In this document: piece after piece, positions 1 through 11,251 of the stretch
Layout: every line of letters begins with the position of its first letter
Position numbering within the stretch: position 1 is the first letter of the stretch
Notes under the pieces: model-generated
What the model was told of the DNA's origin: nothing
The model's database searches: none
What the model saw: only the letters and a program-made list of their open reading frames with translations
Made by a program: the position numbers and the translations under genes
DNA from: Schoenoplectus triqueter
Taxonomy: Eukaryota > Streptophyta > Magnoliopsida > Poales > Cyperaceae
NCBI GenBank assembly: GCA_964058805.1
Contig: CAXKVV010000604.1
Span: forward strand, 1 to 33,506
Length of the DNA: 33,506 bases
Direction of reading: 5' to 3'

Positions 1-2802
1 AAAGTGTAGAGATAGGAGATACAATAAAGTGTCCATTGTGGTGTGATGAATAGAAATAGAGAGATTTGAATTCAGTTGTTCAGAAGACAATTTAGATTTT
101 GAAATTGTTTTGGTTAATATCATTAAAGCAAAATTTGCTATGGTTGGTAAGGAGTGCCGTTAACTTTTCAATCAACAATAATTATTTTCATTGATTAACC
201 TTTCTAATCTGGTCACATAAAAAAAATATATATATTTTAGCCACCCGACACTCAAAATTGAACGGTTCAAAATTATTCCGGTCCTTGGTAGAGTCTTTCT
301 AATATCAATTAATTTTTGAACTTTAATTTGCAAACAGTAGCTCTTGAACTTTAAATAAATTGATCCTAATACTTTGAAATAAAACTAAATTCATTCTTAA
401 GTTTATAAATTAAGAAAATGGATGTCCTGATTTGCAAAATTCTTAAATCACATAACAAAATTTCACCTTACACCGTTAATTGCATGCATATTTTGAAAGA
501 TTTACTGCATTTCCTATCATCAATAATCAAAATGTATAGTTAAAATTTCTGATTGTGCATGTTTACTGGACCCAACATCAGTCTCTACAAATATAAACAC
601 TCAGAATTCAGAATGGTCTGAACACCAAAAAATTATAATAAATTTAATCAAAAGATTGTTGTTCGTAGCACAAGAAGATAGTATTAGTATAAAGTCATAA
701 ACACTTAAACATTTTGTATCATGAACATTTCTCTTGACACCATAACATTCTAGTATAAACACAGGACAGTTTTGTTCTTAACACTGATTGTCCAAGTTAG
801 TATAACCAATCAGGGTTTTCTTTCTTAATAGACTTAATTGCACTCTTAATGCAACTTAGGGCCGTAAGAAAAGCTAGTAGCTCGTGGATTACTCCTGACT
901 CGGGATGAAACCAAATTTGACTCATCCATTATTGAATCAAGCCATTAGCAAATCAGTTCGTTAAGCTCGTTAAGGCAATTAGTAAACCAAGCCATTCACT
1001 ACAATATTGGATGATTAATTTAGTGTTTTGCTGTTTTTATATATAAGATTGAAAAATCAATCATCATCGCTTTCTCTTTTTTCTTTTTCGTTTGATTACA
1101 ACATCGAATATTATTGAGGTGTTCATGCTAAAATTGTTTAACGAAGTGCCACACTGCCACTAAGCACAATGTGCCCCTAAGCCTGTGGCCTTTATACAAC
1201 GAAGTTTGCAAAGTCGCTGAACTCTAATTGGGCCTAGAGTTCTATATTTTTTAGTGTCACAACAAATGTAGGGATCCAAAATAGAAAATATCCTGCTGGC
1301 CTTCTTGGGACTGAGGAATCCAAATAGCCGTTAACTAAACGAGTATAGAAAAAGCTGAAGTAGGTCTTGTTTACAAAGCCCAATCTTCTGACTTAATTTG
1401 GGCATTTCATATGCTCTTTGTTTTGAATTCACACCCTCTAAATTACTTTATAGAATAAAGTGTTCAGATTTAAATATATTTTGTGAATTTAAAGATGAAG
1501 ATTTGAGCTCGTACAATCTGTCACATTAATTTTATATATTTAATATGATGAACATTTTAAAAAATATCACATATTATTAAATATGCAAATGCATACTCTT
1601 ATGCATGTGACACCGCACCATATAAACATAAGCAAATCCATATGCGACCATATAGTCGCATTTCAATGACGTTTAAATTCTAACACTTTCCATATGCAAG
1701 TTAATGCGTTTCTTTTAAACAAATTATTAACTTAATAAAATTGTTTAAAGTAATTGCCTCACATTTTTATTTATAATTAAAATCGGAATTAACAATTGCC
1801 AGTAGGGCAGAAATATTGGTAGAAAATAATTTCTGAAATTAAGGGACCTTAAAAGTTATTGTGGAGGAAAGGTGGTGAAAGGGACGAAAATTCAAATTTC
1901 ATCTTACTCTCAAGTGCAATTTTAAGAGGTTGATGGAGGTGACTCGATGGCAATTGAGAAATTTTTTCAACAAATGTTACCTTTCAATTTGAGACGTATA
2001 AAAATTCACCTATGCCTTGTTTTCTTCCCCTTAAACACAAGAGTACAATAGGGATACTAATGGGTACAATATGAATTGCGGGAATATATTTTCATAATCA
2101 TATTTATTAACAGAAATCTTATTTATACTCTAGTCTGTTACGTTAAAGTTAGTTTTATTCACATCTTATTATTATCCATTAAAGTTAATGTAATAAAAAT
2201 GAAAAATTATTCAGTAATTTTTCTTTAAATTATTATACTAAAAATATGACAAATAAATGACTAGTAATTCAAACACAATATATGCATAATATAATAAAAT
2301 ATAAATTAGAAATATTAATTTCATTATTTATAGAATAGTATAAATTCAAATTTTATTAATATTATCATAAAATTTTAATTAAATTATATAATATATTATT
2401 TATTAATCAATTTCATATAAATAATAATGTAATATTTATATATTACAAAATTAAATATATAATACACATTATCACTCCCATATTTATATACTTGGGCGCT
2501 ATGCATAGTTAGTTACCGAATTAGCTATGGGCTAAAAAATATAGCTAAAATATATTTATATTTTTTATGGTTACAAAATCATTATTATTGTAAATCATAA
2601 ACACAATACATTTTCTACTTCTAAAAATAGACTTTTTTTTTCAAAAAATATAAATTTGGTCTCCAAACATATTTTAATATGAAGAATACTTTGAATGATT
2701 GAATCAATGACTTGAATTCAGAAATGAGAGATATGATGTGGAATATAAAAATATTTTATACTTCGTTACTAACAATAGCATAACTATATCTATATATATA
2801 GT
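1..2802. other. AT-rich intergenic DNA without a recognisable gene
   Basis: No open frame with a recognisable domain on either strand. The stretch is strongly A+T-rich, especially 2150-2480. Around 316-366 the phrase TTGAACTTTAA occurs twice in direct orientation, which suggests an old repeat. At 870-1010 there are TE-like phrases built on 'agctcgttaag', but no ends could be defined. I see nothing else to annotate here. Confidence 0.6.
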
Positions 2803-3220
2803 CCGGCTATGATAATTTCATAAGCACTTTGATCAAATGCTTATAACTCGAATTTTAAAATTTCGTGTTTGAAATTTTAATTTAAATAGCTTAAAGATTT
2901 TTCATATCATAATCTTATAAGTTATTAATTTTCATCATGTTTAGAATTAGTTTACTATACTTAATAATATTTGAAAGATGACAACATTTAGCCTTCAAAA
3001 ATTAGTATTTTTTAATTATTTTAGAGCTATCTTTCAGAAATGATTAAGTATAGTAAACTAATTTCAAATGCGATGAAAATTGATAGTTTGTACGATTATA
3101 ATATGAATAATTTTTTTAAATTATTTAAATTAAAATTTTAAGTATAAAATTTTAAAATTTGAGTCATACGCATTTCAGAATGAAATGCTTATGAAATCAC
3201 TGTAAAATTATGATGCTTCA
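2803..3220. mobile_element. Foldback MITE-like element (~0.4 kb)
   Basis: The two halves are inverted copies of each other. The left half carries 'atttcataagca', 'aattttaaaatttc' and 'agtttactatacttaat'. The right half carries the matching complements 'attaagtatagtaaact', 'aaattttaaaatttgag' and 'tgcttatgaaat'. The turn-round is near 3000. The arms are diverged, so the element is old. The outer ends and any target duplication cannot be fixed in this AT-rich context. It has no coding capacity, and the superfamily is unassigned. Confidence 0.7.
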
Positions 3221-3373
3221 CAAATTAGAGGTTTTTTTACTTCAAATAGCATAGCTGTCCGATTCACATTAAGATTCGCACCGATCCTGTCGCGAAAAGT
3301 TTTTGAATTTTTGTTTTAGCAATCACGCGATTGTTAAAGAAAAAACCGGTTGAAGCACTCTTCATTGGACGCA

Positions 3374-3574
3374 GGGGAGGTTCAAAGATTTTTGAATCAA
3401 AAATTGAGTTCAAACCCTTTGAGAGCCGTTGATTTTGTATTGAGATTCGTAATAACTATTGAAAATACGAATTTTAAATTTAAATTTTATTAAAAATATG
3501 AATTTCAATGTAAAATCAACGGCTCTCAAAAAATTTGAACCCATTTTTTAATTCAAAGAAATTTGAACCTCCCC
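3374..3574. mobile_element. Small foldback element with GGGGAGGTTCAAA termini
   Basis: The left end reads GGGGAGGTTCAAA and the right end reads its complement, TTTGAACCTCCCC. Further in, 'gagagccgttgatttt' pairs with 'aaaatcaacggctctc'. The element is 201 bp, non-coding, with an AT-rich centre. No convincing target duplication is visible: the flanks are GCA and ACC. It is a MITE-type repeat of unknown superfamily. Confidence 0.7.
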
Positions 3575-3829
3575 ACCTCCCTCTTCGTTTCCTTTGTCTC
3601 CGCTCTCCAGTCTCGCGATCCAAGAAGGCGCTTCTCATTCGCTCCCTGTTAATTTAGGGAGTGTTTGGCACTCAATGGAATAGCAAAAAATTGAAATAGA
3701 ATAGCTATTCCGACGAATTAATTTGCCAAACGAATTTTAGACTAAGTAGAAGAGTGCAGAATAGTGCTAATCCGGTATACCAACTTATAGGTGGAATACC
3801 GGATTAGCTCTCGTTGAAATAGCGATTAT

Positions 3830-4861
3830 TATTTGATTATATTATATTATATTATTATATTATGATTATGATTAAGATTTAGTATTATTATATTATTATA
3901 TTATATTTATGATTATAATTTATTATTATATTAATATTATGATTATTATTTATTATTATTATTACTATTATCATTATATTATTATTATTAAATTATTATT
4001 ATCATTATTGTCATTATATTATCGTTACCATTAGCATTATTATATTATTTATTATTATTATAAATATAATTTTAATATTATATTATTATATTATGAATAT
4101 GAATATAATTATTTTATTATTATATTATTATGATCAAGATTATTTATTATTATATTATTATATTATGATGATTATGATTATGATTATTAATACTTATTAT
4201 TATTTTATTATGTTGTATTATATTATTATATGTTGATTATAGTGATGATTAATTTATTATTATATTATTATATTATTATAATTATAATTATTTATAAATA
4301 TTTTTATGATTATGATTATATTTTTATTATTATATTATTATGATTATGATTATGGTTATATTATTATGATTATGACTATATTTATTATTATCATGATTAT
4401 GATTATGATTATGATTATTATATTATTAAAATTATGATTACTTATGATTATTATATTATTATAATTATGATTGTAATTATAATTTATTATTATTATATTA
4501 CTATATTATGATTATGTTTATATTTTTATTATATTACTATTATAATATTATTATTTATTATGATTATTTTTATTACTTTATTATTATTTTATTATGTTGT
4601 ATTATATAATAATATATTAATTATAATTATTATTAATTTATTATTATATTATGATAATTATAATTATTTATAATTATTTTTATGATTATTATTATATTAT
4701 TATTATGATTATGATTATGGTTATATAATTATGATTGTAATCATAATTTTTTATTATTATATTACTATATTATGATAATGTTTATATTTGTATTATATTA
4801 CTATTATAATATTATTATTTATTATGATTATTTTTTATTACTTTATTATTATTAATCTCAT
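3830..4861. repeat. Long imperfect ATT/TAT microsatellite
   Basis: About 1 kb of almost only A and T in TTA/TAT/GATTATT-type units, with scattered G and C interruptions such as 'gattatgattatg'. It resumes at 5269-5350 on the far side of the nested foldback element. So the foldback inserted into an already expanded tract, or the tract grew on both sides. Confidence 0.9.
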
Positions 4862-4864
4862 TAT

Positions 4865-5268
4865 GAGTAATGCTATGGTGCTTCGCGAAGCAAAAAAAAT
4901 TTTGTGCTTCGCGTCCGTATCTCGAATTTAAAAGTTCAAACGCCCGATCCAAACCGTTGAACATCATCTTCATATTGAAATATCCTTGGAGATCAAATTT
5001 TATATTTTTTTAATTTTTTTTTGATATTTTTTAGATGGGTACAAAGTCGCTTATTTTGGATGGTGCAGAAATCTTTAGATCAACAAACTTTGTACCCATC
5101 TAAAAAATATCAAAAAAATTCAAAAAAATATAAAATTTGATCTCCAAGGATATTTCAATATGAAGATGATGTTCAACGGTTTGGATCGGCCGTTTGAACT
5201 TTTAAATTCGAGATACGGACGCGAAGCACAAATTTTTTTTTGCTTCGCGAAGCACCATAGCATTACTC
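4865..5268. mobile_element. Long-arm foldback MITE nested in the Tourist-like element
   Basis: The outer ends are GAGTAATGCTATGGTGC and its complement, GCACCATAGCATTACTC. The arms pair almost perfectly for well over 150 bp, including 'ttggagatcaaatttt' against 'aaaatttgatctccaa' and 'tgggtacaaag' against 'ctttgtaccca'. A short unpaired centre lies near 5050-5085. The high arm identity suggests recent insertion. Flanking ATT repeats make the target duplication ambiguous; TTAT on each side is possible. A truncated relative lies at 10985-11251, and a distant one may lie at 31258-31575. Confidence 0.85.
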
Positions 5269-5627
5269 TTATTATTATTATCTTACTATTATGATAATTA
5301 TTTTACTATTATTATTATTATTATCATCATCATTATTAGTATCATAATTATTCATATTTTAACTATTCTGAGTAATAACTGTCAAACAATATTTTCACTC
5401 TTCCGAATAGTCAAAAATATCACTCTTCTACCATTCTTCCAAAAAAAATACTATTCTATCACTCTTCCAAAATTACCAATCTTCCAAAATTTGACAAACG
5501 GACCGTTAATTTACACCCTGCGTTCGCGCGCTCTCTTCGCCTCCTTTTTCCTCTTTGACTCTTTCTTTCTGCTATTAACCAATTCTGACCCCAATATAAT
5601 AATACACACTCTCGTCTTAGAATCTAG

Positions 5628-5666
5628 ATGGATCGCGTCCCACTTCATATTCTTATGCAAACCAAG
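5628..5666 (+). other. Possible orphan first coding exon (13 codons)
   Basis: An ATG at 5628 opens 13 codons (MDRVPLHILMQTK), ending exactly at AAG followed by GTATGT, a consensus plant splice donor at 5667. The preceding sequence (5514-5627), and its continuation left of the Tourist-like element (3575-3647), is pyrimidine-rich and less AT-rich than its surroundings, like a plant 5' leader. No matching second exon was recognised in the following kilobases. It could be the relic of a gene whose leader was split by the transposon, or chance. Confidence 0.2.
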
Positions 5667-7427
5667 GTATGTGCATATTCAAGTTTTAACTTTCAAGTGT
5701 AATTAATAACTTGTTCTGAGATGCTCTACCGTGTCATGAAATTATATATTAATTTGTTAATATTATATTTCCCCAAAGTTTCACACAAACAAAATTTCAT
5801 TAATACCATTGTTAAATAAACATTTTAAAAAGTTATCTTGTCTATACACTGCCACTATCAATTATAAACATTTAATATGTTAATGATTTTTTTTCTTATC
5901 TATGCTCATACTCGATAAATCAGAAAAAAAACATTTAATTTGTATTTTTTTTCCTTTAAAACAGTTCTGTATCACTTCGGAAATAAATGATAGTGGGTGG
6001 TTATTTTGTCAAAAAAAAAGAAAACCACCTTTAACAACGGTTTTAGTAAAAACCGTTGTTAAAGTTTTTTTTTGTGCAATTACATGAATTGATATGATTA
6101 TAACATTTACAAAAAAAATTGCAAATGCTAATTTGACATTACAAAGTTCGCTAGTTCAGCAATATGAAATTCAAATTGTATGTGCCAGGTCAAATTTAAC
6201 AAGTCATTCCTGACGTGCGATGGAAATGCTTTTATTGTCCACAATAATAATATTTATATAAGAAGCCGCATGTTTGAGAACTAATAAAAACGTCCCTTGT
6301 GTATTTTAAAGTTGAAGACCTTCTCTTTCTGTTTTTAAACATGGTTGATGGACTTTGTGTAGTTAATTAATGCACAAATCTATTGCATAAGATACGGGTT
6401 AAATTCTAAAAGTTATAAAAATGGAAGGGTCTAAAAAGGGCGAAACTAGGATTTTTAATTACTTGGGGGGGGGGGGCGACAAATGTACAGATAATATCGT
6501 TGATAATTTTTCTCAATTTTGAACGTTTTTCGTCCTTACAATTACCCTTTATTTTTTAGAAAAAAAATTATAGCACGAATCTCAATGCAAAAAATTGATG
6601 TCACTCGTTTGATATTGACCAAGATGTAATTTAGAGTCTTCATTTATTATTTATATGACAATTGACAAGAGGAGGAGTTCATTTTTATATATATATTTTT
6701 TTATATTTGCCTCGTTCGTTACAGCTCATTATAAAAGTTTTTTTTTTCAAAAAAAATATATCGTACGTACACCTCTTGAGATACTAACGGCTAACTCATT
6801 TGCCAAGTTGAGAGAAGATTAAAAAAAAACATTATACGAATAGTTAGATAATAAGATAAAAATGGAAAGATGGCCCACAAAAGTCCATTGTTTAGAAAGC
6901 TCCGTTAATTGAAGGACTTCGATCGCACTTGTCAGGTTCGTTTCTTCCGAGTTCCTTTTTCAATATCGCAATGGGACCAAATTATTCAGATTTTAACAAT
7001 ATGAAAAATTATCATAAATAGCAAAACTATATAGATTTGTTTGACAATTAGCAGAAGTTTATGAATCTAGTTAGGAGATCAGTACATATATAATTTTCAA
7101 AAATTAAAAATAATAAGTTTTCGAAATGAATATATTTATTAGTGTTTATAATAAACAATATTATATCCAGATAGTACTTTTGACAACTAACACCAATTTA
7201 TAAATAAAAGCTTACAATGTCACTTTTGTTTTTAGATATGAATAGTCTGGATATTCGCATTATTTTACAGTTCAAATATAAATTCGTGTTAATTAATCCA
7301 CATTATTTTTATGGAAACGGAACTTATATGAATATGAATAATTAATACTCAAATATGAATAGAATATATATGAATAATTTTGGATATAGAACTGGTACGG
7401 ATAAATATCCGCTCCGTTTACACCTCT
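5667..7427. other. Intergenic DNA with transposon debris
   Basis: No gene was recognised. Features seen are a palindrome at 6029-6064 (listed separately), a G-run with a TE-end-like phrase 'gggcgaaactagg' at 6438-6478, and a possible hAT-type right end whose complement reads TAGAGGTGTAAACGGAGC, finishing at about 7427. The partner left ends of these fragments were not found. Confidence 0.45.
6029..6064. repeat. Palindrome of CACTA subterminal type
   Basis: CTTTAACAACGGTTTT and its exact complement are separated by 4 bases. Inverted AACAACGG/CCGTTGTT units of this kind are common in the subterminal regions of plant CACTA (En/Spm) transposons. No CACTA terminal repeat was found next to it, so it is probably a fragment. 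Confidence 0.5.
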
Positions 7428-7435
7428 AGTCTGAA

Positions 7436-7868
7436 CAGGGGCGGACCTATGTATATCCAGGGGAGTAGCTGCCCTCTCCTGGATTTTAAAAAATAGTGTT
7501 TTTAGATAATATTTTCGGTAATTTGTCCCCCTTGAAAATTTTTTTTGCCCTCCTGAATTGTCTGATTATTTTTATTGAGGAAAAAATATTTAATATCGTG
7601 CATAATGAAATAATTATGCAAAAATGTTAAATATAAAGTTCTGTAGAGGAAAATTTTATTCATCAACTTAATTATCTATTATTTGAGCTTTATTTTGTTG
7701 TTATTTTTAATATATAAAATTTTATTATTTTAATAGTTTTTTATTAGATAAGAATATATATTAAATTATTATTATTATTATTTAGTATCTGTTTAGTTAA
7801 TGGATTTGAACCCGATAATCTATTACAATCTGATAATTACTCCCGACCAAAATTCTGCGTGCGCCCTG
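7436..7868 (+). mobile_element. hAT-type MITE (CAGGGGCGGA family) in the protease promoter
   Basis: The 433-bp element begins CAGGGGCGGACC and ends GTGCGCCCTG. It is flanked by a perfect 8-bp target duplication, AGTCTGAA (7428-7435 and 7869-7876), the hallmark of hAT elements. It has no coding capacity. Two relatives in the opposite orientation lie at 23878-24320 and 24834-25242. Its right edge is about 300 bp upstream of the protease start codon, so it lies in the likely promoter. Confidence 0.88.
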
Positions 7869-8078
7869 AGTCTGAACCCTTCCTCATTGAAGAAACTTGA
7901 TACGAGTAATGCAGGGGGAGACAGTGATTACGTACTCTTTGCTGGTAAAACATTGAGATGACTGAAGCAACGTAATATAATATGCATATTTGCTTTTAAA
8001 TTAACGGAATGAATAATTCAGATATATTTTATTCTATTGTTTAGCGAATATATCCAAATCTCAGAGGCCAAGCATTTC

Positions 8079-8087
8079 TATAAATAC
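8079..8087 (+). promoter_or_regulatory. TATA box of the cysteine protease gene
   Basis: CTATAAATA lies 84 bp before the ATG, a normal distance for a plant TATA box with a leader of about 60 nt. It is conserved, with the neighbouring 'ccgttaacca', in the inverted promoter copy at 25994-26003. Confidence 0.7.
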
Positions 8088-8170
8088 CGTTAACCAAGAA
8101 ATTAATGTCATCTCATTGAAGCTCAACATCTTAGTTTCTCTAAAAGAGCTGAAATATCAAATAATCTCTA

Positions 8171-10632
8171 ATGGCCATTTCTTATAGATGCTTGGTCACT
8201 TTTCTTGTTTTGTTTGCCCTTAGTCCCTTCAAAAGAGGTCCTGTCTCCATAACAGTTGCTGATGATCCTTTGTTGCCAGTGTTCGAGCAATGGATGAAAG
8301 ATTATGGTCGGCTCTATGGGTCTCCAACTGAGAAACTACAACGCTTTCAAGTGTTCAAAGACAACTATCAGTTCGTTGAATCCATAAAAAATCAACCGGG
8401 ACTTACATATACTGTAGGGCTTAATGCGTTTGCAGATCTCACAAACGAAGAATTTGCCCAGAGGTACACAACACGACTTGGTGATAGGTCCACAACATCC
8501 ACTTCATTCCGGTATGAAAATGATACATCAATTCCATCCTCTATTGATTGGCGAGATCTTGGTGCGGTGACGCCCGTCAAAGACCAATACTCATGTGGTG
8601 AGTTAAATAATTAATTTAATAGTTTGTCATTTTCAGAGTACATTACAAATACATAATTAATTTTAATTATCTATAGTTTCTGAGAATGAAATATAAATAA
8701 AAACTCAGTTAATTATTTATTGTTTCAGAGTAAATTAAGGCACAGAATTATCAGAATATGGTCTTGATATATATTAAACGAGTCCTCGCTGAAATTCAGT
8801 TAATTAAAAAAAAATAAAAAATATCATTACTTTATTTTATTTTCTTCAGTATTTCAATCATGTAAATAACATTTCTACTAATTCAATGACAAAAAGTTAG
8901 TTTTATTCTCACAATTTTTTTTGAGTGGACTTCAACATTACATTATTCTCAATCGCTAACTCAAATAACATTATTCTCGCACGGGTCTGAATGTATCATT
9001 ATTCTTGTATAATTGTAGGACCCTACTTTTCCACCATTAATTTACAAACAACGGATCAAATTTCATGTTTTATAATGTGCCCCAACTTTTTATGATATTT
9101 TTTCCTATTTTTCTTTGATCTTTTTGTACACTCTTGTATTTAAAGAAATTTATTTTCATACAGAATTTTTTATTTTTTAATAAACGATATTATTGAATCT
9201 TTATAATATAAGACGCTTAAATCCAAAACATAAAGCTTTATCTTTCATTAGCATCAGTACTAATTTATTTTATTATGATATAATATAAAATGGAAATTAG
9301 AAACTTTTATATGGAAAAAATATATTGTTGAAATTGAGATAAGTTGTTAATTGAGTATTTTTTATTTATTATATAAAATTTATTAAATATCTTAAGAAAA
9401 AAGTTACATATTTATTTTTTAAATAGTGCATGCTTAACTAGATTTTCAACTTAATATTTTGTAATATTGTCCTTCAGTTTTTGACAAATTAAAATAAAAT
9501 TTATGAAATTTATTATACATATTAACAGTACAATAATATACAACAAAACATGACATATCAAAGTACCTTAAGGTATATTCCTTATAAGTTATAAGTTATA
9601 ACTCAGAAAGCTTAATGATTAATTTTCTTGAAAGAAAAGCAATAGATTATATTTAATAAAAAGAAGGTCCTACAATTGTGAAACAAAAAAGCAGATTAGG
9701 ACCCTTCTTGCACAACCCTTGCACTATACAAACTGGTGGGCCACAAAAATTTGAAAAATAGGGATTGAATGCTTGTACATTATCTTTGAAAAATTCAAAT
9801 AAATACTTAGAAAATTCTAAAAATGAAAAAAAATTTATATCCCAGAAAATTTTTATATAAAGAATTATAAATCGAAATTTCAAAGACAATAAAAAATATA
9901 TTTTTGATATATTTATATATCGGTTGAAATGCAAATATTTTCATACTAGTCAAACTCTCTCTGTATATAAAAAGTGTTAAAACTATAATATTAATAAGTG
10001 TTGTCATATATATATATAATTCTACAGGTAGTTGTTGGGCATTTTCGGCTGTTGCTTCTATTGAGGGAATAAATCAAATCTCGACAGGCAACTTAATAAG
10101 TCTTTCGGAACAAGAAATAATTGATTGTGATACCATTTCAAATGGTTGTAGCGGAGGCAGAGCAATTAACGCTTTTAATTGGGTGATACAAAATGGTGGC
10201 ATAACAACTGAAGAAAACTATCCTTACACAAGTAATGTCACCGAAACTGCGAACACTTGTGATTCTTCCAAAACGAGCGATTATGCCGCCACCATCACCG
10301 ATTATGAAACTGTTCCGGATAACAATGAGACAGCTCTTGCAATGGCCGTGGCTAATCAACCCGTGTCCCTGCGAATTGATGCTCATGGCACTGATTTTCA
10401 GAACCGGTGGTATACCAGTGGAATATTCAACGGTCCATGTGGAACAGATCAGAATCATGCGGTTACTGCAGTTGGTTATGGTACCACTGCTGATGGAACC
10501 AACTACTGGATAGTCAAAAATTCCTGGGGCACATCTTGGGGAGATTCTGGCTACGTATTGATGCAAAAAGACATTGCTAATTCCACAGGCCTATGTGGAC
10601 TCGCCATGGGTGCCTCCTATCCTACGATATAG
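8171..10632 (+). CDS. Papain-like cysteine protease (C1A family), two exons
   Basis: Secreted or vacuolar endopeptidase made as a preproenzyme. The exons are 8171-8597 and 10028-10632, joined in phase 1 (GTGAGT donor, CTACAG acceptor), giving 343 aa. Residues 1 to about 30 form a signal peptide. The inhibitory pro-region has an ERFNIN-like helix from E54 (R58, F62, N65) and a GxNxFxD motif at 83-89. The mature domain starts near I121. The oxyanion Gln is Q139, the catalytic Cys is C145 in GSCWAFS, the His is H286 and the Asn is N307 in KNSWG. The intron splits the codon two residues before the catalytic Cys. GCSGG replaces the usual GCNGG, and Y140 replaces the common Gly after the Gln. The length is typical, without a C-terminal granulin domain. 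The 1.43-kb intron is AT-rich, with no gene seen in it. The ATG is the first after the TATA box. Substrates cannot be inferred. Confidence 0.93.
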
Positions 10633-10913
10633 TTCATTTTGAGTTTGAACAACAAAAATCACTATGGTGTGCTTGAAGAATATGATTAATATTGTCTGGA
10701 TTTAGTGTTGTATTACTTCTGGTTTGTTTCCATTACAGAATATGTATTGTATTGTGTTCTACATATATGTCTGTGTTGGACTCGCCATATGTGTCTCCTA
10801 TCCTGCGATATAGTTTGAAACTTTGAATAAAAAATTTATTATGGTGTGCTTAAAGAATATGATTAATATCGTGTGTATTTTGTATCGTATTATTCTGATT
10901 TGTTTCCATTACA
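10591..10913 (+). repeat. Tandem duplication of the protease 3' end
   Basis: Copy 1 (10591-10737) covers the last 12 codons, the stop and the 3' UTR. Copy 2 (10771-10913) repeats all of it with substitutions: 'ggactcgccat', 'tcctatcct', 'cgatatag', 'atggtgtgctt', 'gaatatgattaatat' and 'gtttccattaca' recur in order. In copy 2 the coding part would still read to an in-frame tag, ending SYPAI rather than SYPTI. It probably results from unequal exchange between tandem paralogues, or from a local duplication. Confidence 0.88.
10826..10831 (+). terminator. Candidate polyadenylation signal
   Basis: AATAAA lies in the second copy of the duplicated 3' UTR, 194 bases after the stop. The equivalent place in the first copy reads 'aacaacaaaaat' and lacks the hexamer, so the distal copy may supply the poly(A) signal. 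Confidence 0.4.
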
Positions 10914-10984
10914 ATTAGTTTGGCTTAAAAATATATATATTCTTAAATAAAATAATAAATGCACGTAATTTGAGATGCTATATA

Positions 10985-11251
10985 GAGTTATGCTATGGTG
11001 AATATCATAATTTATAAAATATTTTTTACTTCACGCTCATATCTTTTATTTTTAAATTTAAAAAACCCATTCAAACCGGTCAACACGATCTTCATATTAA
11101 AATATACCCAGAGATTAAGTTTTATATTTTTTGGAACTATTTTTTTTATATGGAGGGTAGAAATCATTATTATTGGATGATCCAAAAATTATTAGATCAA
11201 TATATTTTCTACCCTCTAAAATTTTTTTTTTTAAAAAATATAAAATTTGAT
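10985..11251 (+). mobile_element. Truncated relative of the 4865-5268 foldback MITE
   Basis: It starts GAGTTATGCTATGGTG, close to the family terminus. It keeps the left-arm phrases 'cttcatatt', 'aaatata' and 'gagattaagttttatat', and a centre with 'gagggtagaaa' pairing with 'tttctaccctc'. The right arm stops after 'aaaatttgat', so the outer right half is lost. It lies just beyond the duplicated protease 3' UTR. Confidence 0.7.

Larger units (their letters stand above)
3657..5505 (+). mobile_element. Tourist-like (PIF/Harbinger-type) non-autonomous element expanded by a microsatellite
   Basis: The left terminus is GGGAGTGTTTGGCA. The right terminus, read on the other strand, is CGGTCCGTTTGTCA. 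The two match at 10 of 14 positions without a gap. The element is flanked by TTA at 3654-3656 and 5506-5508, the usual PIF/Harbinger target duplication. A longer direct repeat, GTTAATTTA (3648-3656 and 5505-5513), also surrounds it, so a 9-bp Mutator-type duplication is the alternative. About 170 bp of unique left-end sequence are followed by roughly 1 kb of ATT/TAT repeats, then a nested foldback at 4865-5268, then the right end. A truncated relative lies at 32257-32449. There is no transposase frame. Confidence 0.72.

Noticed and set aside
3830..4861. Tandem repeats as a possible CRISPR or centromere satellite
   Set aside because: The units are 3-base ATT variants without spacers or a long monomer; it is a plain microsatellite within a transposon.
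10138..10566. 142-codon minus-strand frame
   Set aside because: It is antisense to protease exon 2, which has full catalytic motifs on the + strand.
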